From: Crocinitomicaceae bacterium
GTDB taxonomy: Bacteria; Bacteroidota; Bacteroidia; Flavobacteriales_G; Salibacteraceae
Direction: 5' to 3'
NCBI GenBank assembly: GCA_018623405.1
Contig: JAAZVO010000152.1
Span: 1 to 6,608, forward strand
DNA length: 6,608 bases
Under the pieces are notes generated by a model. It saw only the letters and a program-made list of their open reading frames with translations, did no database searches and was not told where the DNA came from. The first letter of the stretch is position 1; every line of letters begins with the position of its first letter. Positions 4,821 to 6,608 of the stretch are shown in pieces. A program made the translations under genes and the position numbers.

Positions 4821-6608
4821 TTAGTAGGCGCGTTCGTTCTTGCCTTCCATGTAGTTAATAAACGCCTTGTTTACCACTTTCATTCCTCCGGGGGTCGGAT
4901 AATCTCCGGTAAAGTACCAATCACCTAGGTTGTCGGGACATGCCTTATGCAAATCATCTACTTTTTGGTAGATAATTTCCAAATCGCAGGCTAAACCTTC
5001 GGGGCGCAACAACTCAGAAATTTTTTGAGAAATCTGCTCATCAGTAAATGGCTCATAAATGGCCTTTACTGCATTTTTGGCTTGCTCTTTTGGAAGGCCA
5101 ACTTGTTTTTTTGCGTTTTGGTAAACCCTATCAATAAGTTTTTCTTTGCCCGTATCTTTCAATAATTCAATTGCGGCTTTAAAGGCAATAAAATCTCCAA
5201 TTTTTGCCATGTCAATCCCATAACAATCAGGATACCTGATTTGAGGGGCAGATGATACAATTATGATTTTTTTCGGGTTAAGCCGTGAAAGAATTTTAAT
5301 GATTGATTGCTTTAAGGTAGTTCCTCGAACTATTGAGTCATCAATAACCACTAGGTTATCTAGCCCATCCCTTACTGTGCCATATGTAATGTCGTAAACA
5401 TGAGCTACAAAATCGTCCCGGCTTTTATCCTCAGTAATAAAGGTTCTAAGTTTGGCATCTTTTACTGCAATTTTTTCTACCCTCGCCTTACGGTTAATGA
5501 TTTCTTCTAATTGCTTTTCAGTGGCTTTTAAACCGAGTTTTTTAATCGCTTCAAACTTTTGCTTGTTTAACTCATCTTCTATGCCTTTTACCATGCCATA
5601 AAAAGCAGTTTCTGCAGTGTTTGGTATAAAGGAGAAAACGGAGTTTTCTATATCGTTGTCTATACTTTTTAAAATAGATGGAATTACTGCATTACCAAGC
5701 GCTTTTCGCTCTTTGTAAATATCTTCATCGCTTCCGCGAGAAAAGTAAATACGCTCAAAAGAGCAGGCTTTTCTTTCAAGTGGCTTTCTTATTTCATCTT
5801 CAGATATTTCACCAGATTTTTTAACTATTAAAGCATGACCTGGGTTAAGCTCTTTTACTTGGTCTTTTGATACATTAAAAGCTGTTTGAATCACAGGCCT
5901 TTCTGATGCCGCTACCACAATTTCATCATCATGATAATAATATGCAGGTCTTATGCCCGAAGGGTCTCTTAACACAAAAGCATCGCCATGCCCAAATAGC
6001 CCGCACATGGTATATCCTCCATCCCAATCTTCGGCAGCGCGTTGTAAAATCTTATTTACCTTGAGCTTTCTAGCTATCCTATCAGAAATTTCGGTATTGG
6101 TGTATCCAAGTGTTTTGTACTTTCTAAAAAGCTTTTCGTTTTCTACATCTAAAAAATGACCTATTTTTTCAAGTACAGTAACTGTGTCTGCAAACTCTTT
6201 TGGGTGCTGACCTAAATCTACCAACAATGAGAAAAGCTCATCTACATTGGTAAGGTTAAAGTTGCCTGCTAACACCAAGTTTCTTGTCATCCAATTGTTT
6301 TGGCGTAAAAAAGGATGCAAACTTTCAATAGAATTTGCTCCAAAGGTTCCATAACGCAAATGCCCTAAATACAGCTCTCCGGTAAATGGCAGATTTTGTT
6401 TAAGCCATTGTGTATCTTCAAACTTTTCAGGGTATTCTCTTTTGGCCTCTTCAAACTTCTGGTTGATTTCCCCAAAAATATCTTGCAACGGCTTATTGCT
6501 GTTTGATCGTTTTCGAGAAATGTACCTGTTACCCGGAGCCACATCAAATTTAATATTGGCTACTCCTGCCCCATCTTGCCCACGGTTGTGTTGCTTTTCC
6601 ATGAGAAG
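4821..6608 (-). CDS. purF: Amidophosphoribosyltransferase, long Bacteroidota form, 5' partial
   Basis: PurF makes 5-phosphoribosylamine from PRPP and glutamine, the first step of purine synthesis. The frame is open through the right edge: the two codons before the Met at 6600-6602 are Leu-Leu, as in the family context LLMEKQHNRGQDGAG. That Met is therefore internal and the true start, with the catalytic N-terminal Cys, lies outside. Numbering from that Met: RGQDGAG (7-13) and YLGHLRYGTFG (78-88) belong to the Ntn-type glutaminase; DWDGGYTM (192-199), LRDPSGIRP (211-219) and CSFERIYFSRG (280-290) follow. RTFI (386-389) and VVIDDSIVRGTT (418-429), the PRPP-binding loop, mark the phosphoribosyltransferase domain. 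APQIRYPDCYGIDM and the terminal YFTGDYPTPGG are also family signatures. At 593 visible residues it is already longer than E. coli PurF (505), with extra helical, charged segments around 40-70, 140-190 and 340-380. A separate shorter PurF elsewhere in the genome is possible. Confidence 0.92.
   Translation of the reverse strand, partial: LLMEKQHNRGQDGAGVANIKFDVAPGNRYISRKRSNSNKPLQDIFGEINQKFEEAKREYPEKFEDTQWLKQNLPFTGELYLGHLRYGTFGANSIESLHPFLRQNNWMTRNLVLAGNFNLTNVDELFSLLVDLGQHPKEFADTVTVLEKIGHFLDVENEKLFRKYKTLGYTNTEISDRIARKLKVNKILQRAAEDWDGGYTMCGLFGHGDAFVLRDPSGIRPAYYYHDDEIVVAASERPVIQTAFNVSKDQVKELNPGHALIVKKSGEISEDEIRKPLERKACSFERIYFSRGSDEDIYKERKALGNAVIPSILKSIDNDIENSVFSFIPNTAETAFYGMVKGIEDELNKQKFEAIKKLGLKATEKQLEEIINRKARVEKIAVKDAKLRTFITEDKSRDDFVAHVYDITYGTVRDGLDNLVVIDDSIVRGTTLKQSIIKILSRLNPKKIIIVSSAPQIRYPDCYGIDMAKIGDFIAFKAAIELLKDTGKEKLIDRVYQNAKKQVGLPKEQAKNAVKAIYEPFTDEQISQKISELLRPEGLACDLEIIYQKVDDLHKACPDNLGDWYFTGDYPTPGGMKVVNKAFINYMEGKNERAY

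Noticed and set aside
4569..4928. 119-codon plus-strand open frame across the fabH-purF junction
   Set aside because: It is antisense to two clear enzymes and its translation shows no domain; a shadow frame.
6600..6602. ATG as true start of purF
   Set aside because: The frame continues upstream as Leu-Leu to the window edge, and the family has a further N-terminal segment with the catalytic Cys before MEKQHNRGQDGAG.

Overview
The window looks like chromosomal DNA from a member of the Bacteroidota, probably a marine or freshwater Flavobacteriia-type organism. The evidence is an AT-rich base composition, a secreted protein with a type IX secretion (T9SS) C-terminal sorting domain, the long Bacteroidota form of amidophosphoribosyltransferase, -7 promoter boxes of the TAnnTTTG type, and mostly absent Shine-Dalgarno sequences.

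Left part, plus strand: the window opens in the last 59 codons of a family 9 glycosyltransferase (1-180). After a short gap with a TAnnTTTG box comes a 705-residue exported protein (262-2379). It has a signal peptide, a LamG-like lectin fold, six Cys-paired repeats of 50-51 residues, and a T9SS type A sorting tail. Next is a compact YefM-YoeB toxin-antitoxin operon (2482-2990). Its operator region carries two TTGTACAA palindromes 12 bp apart, the geometry known from the E. coli yefM-yoeB operator.

Middle: an Lrp/AsnC-family regulator (3004-3465, minus strand) converges on yoeB with only 13 bp between the stop codons. The 308 bp from 3466 to 3773 contain no protein gene. They hold the probable lrp control region, a TAnnTTTG box, a 118-nt tRNA-like RNA gene on the plus strand (3607-3724), and a rho-independent terminator (3734-3765). 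The tRNA-like RNA is the strangest object here. It has good acceptor, D, anticodon and T arms, a class II layout, a variable region of about 48 nt instead of the usual 10-25, and a GUC triplet at the anticodon position followed by two pyrimidines.

Right part, minus strand: purF (4821 to the window edge, 5' end missing) is followed after 48 bp by a fabH-type 3-oxoacyl-ACP synthase III gene (3774-4772). These two run towards the tRNA-like gene and share the terminator region with it. Purine synthesis and fatty-acid initiation are housekeeping functions. The accessory material is the T9SS adhesin-like protein, the toxin-antitoxin pair and the tRNA-like element.
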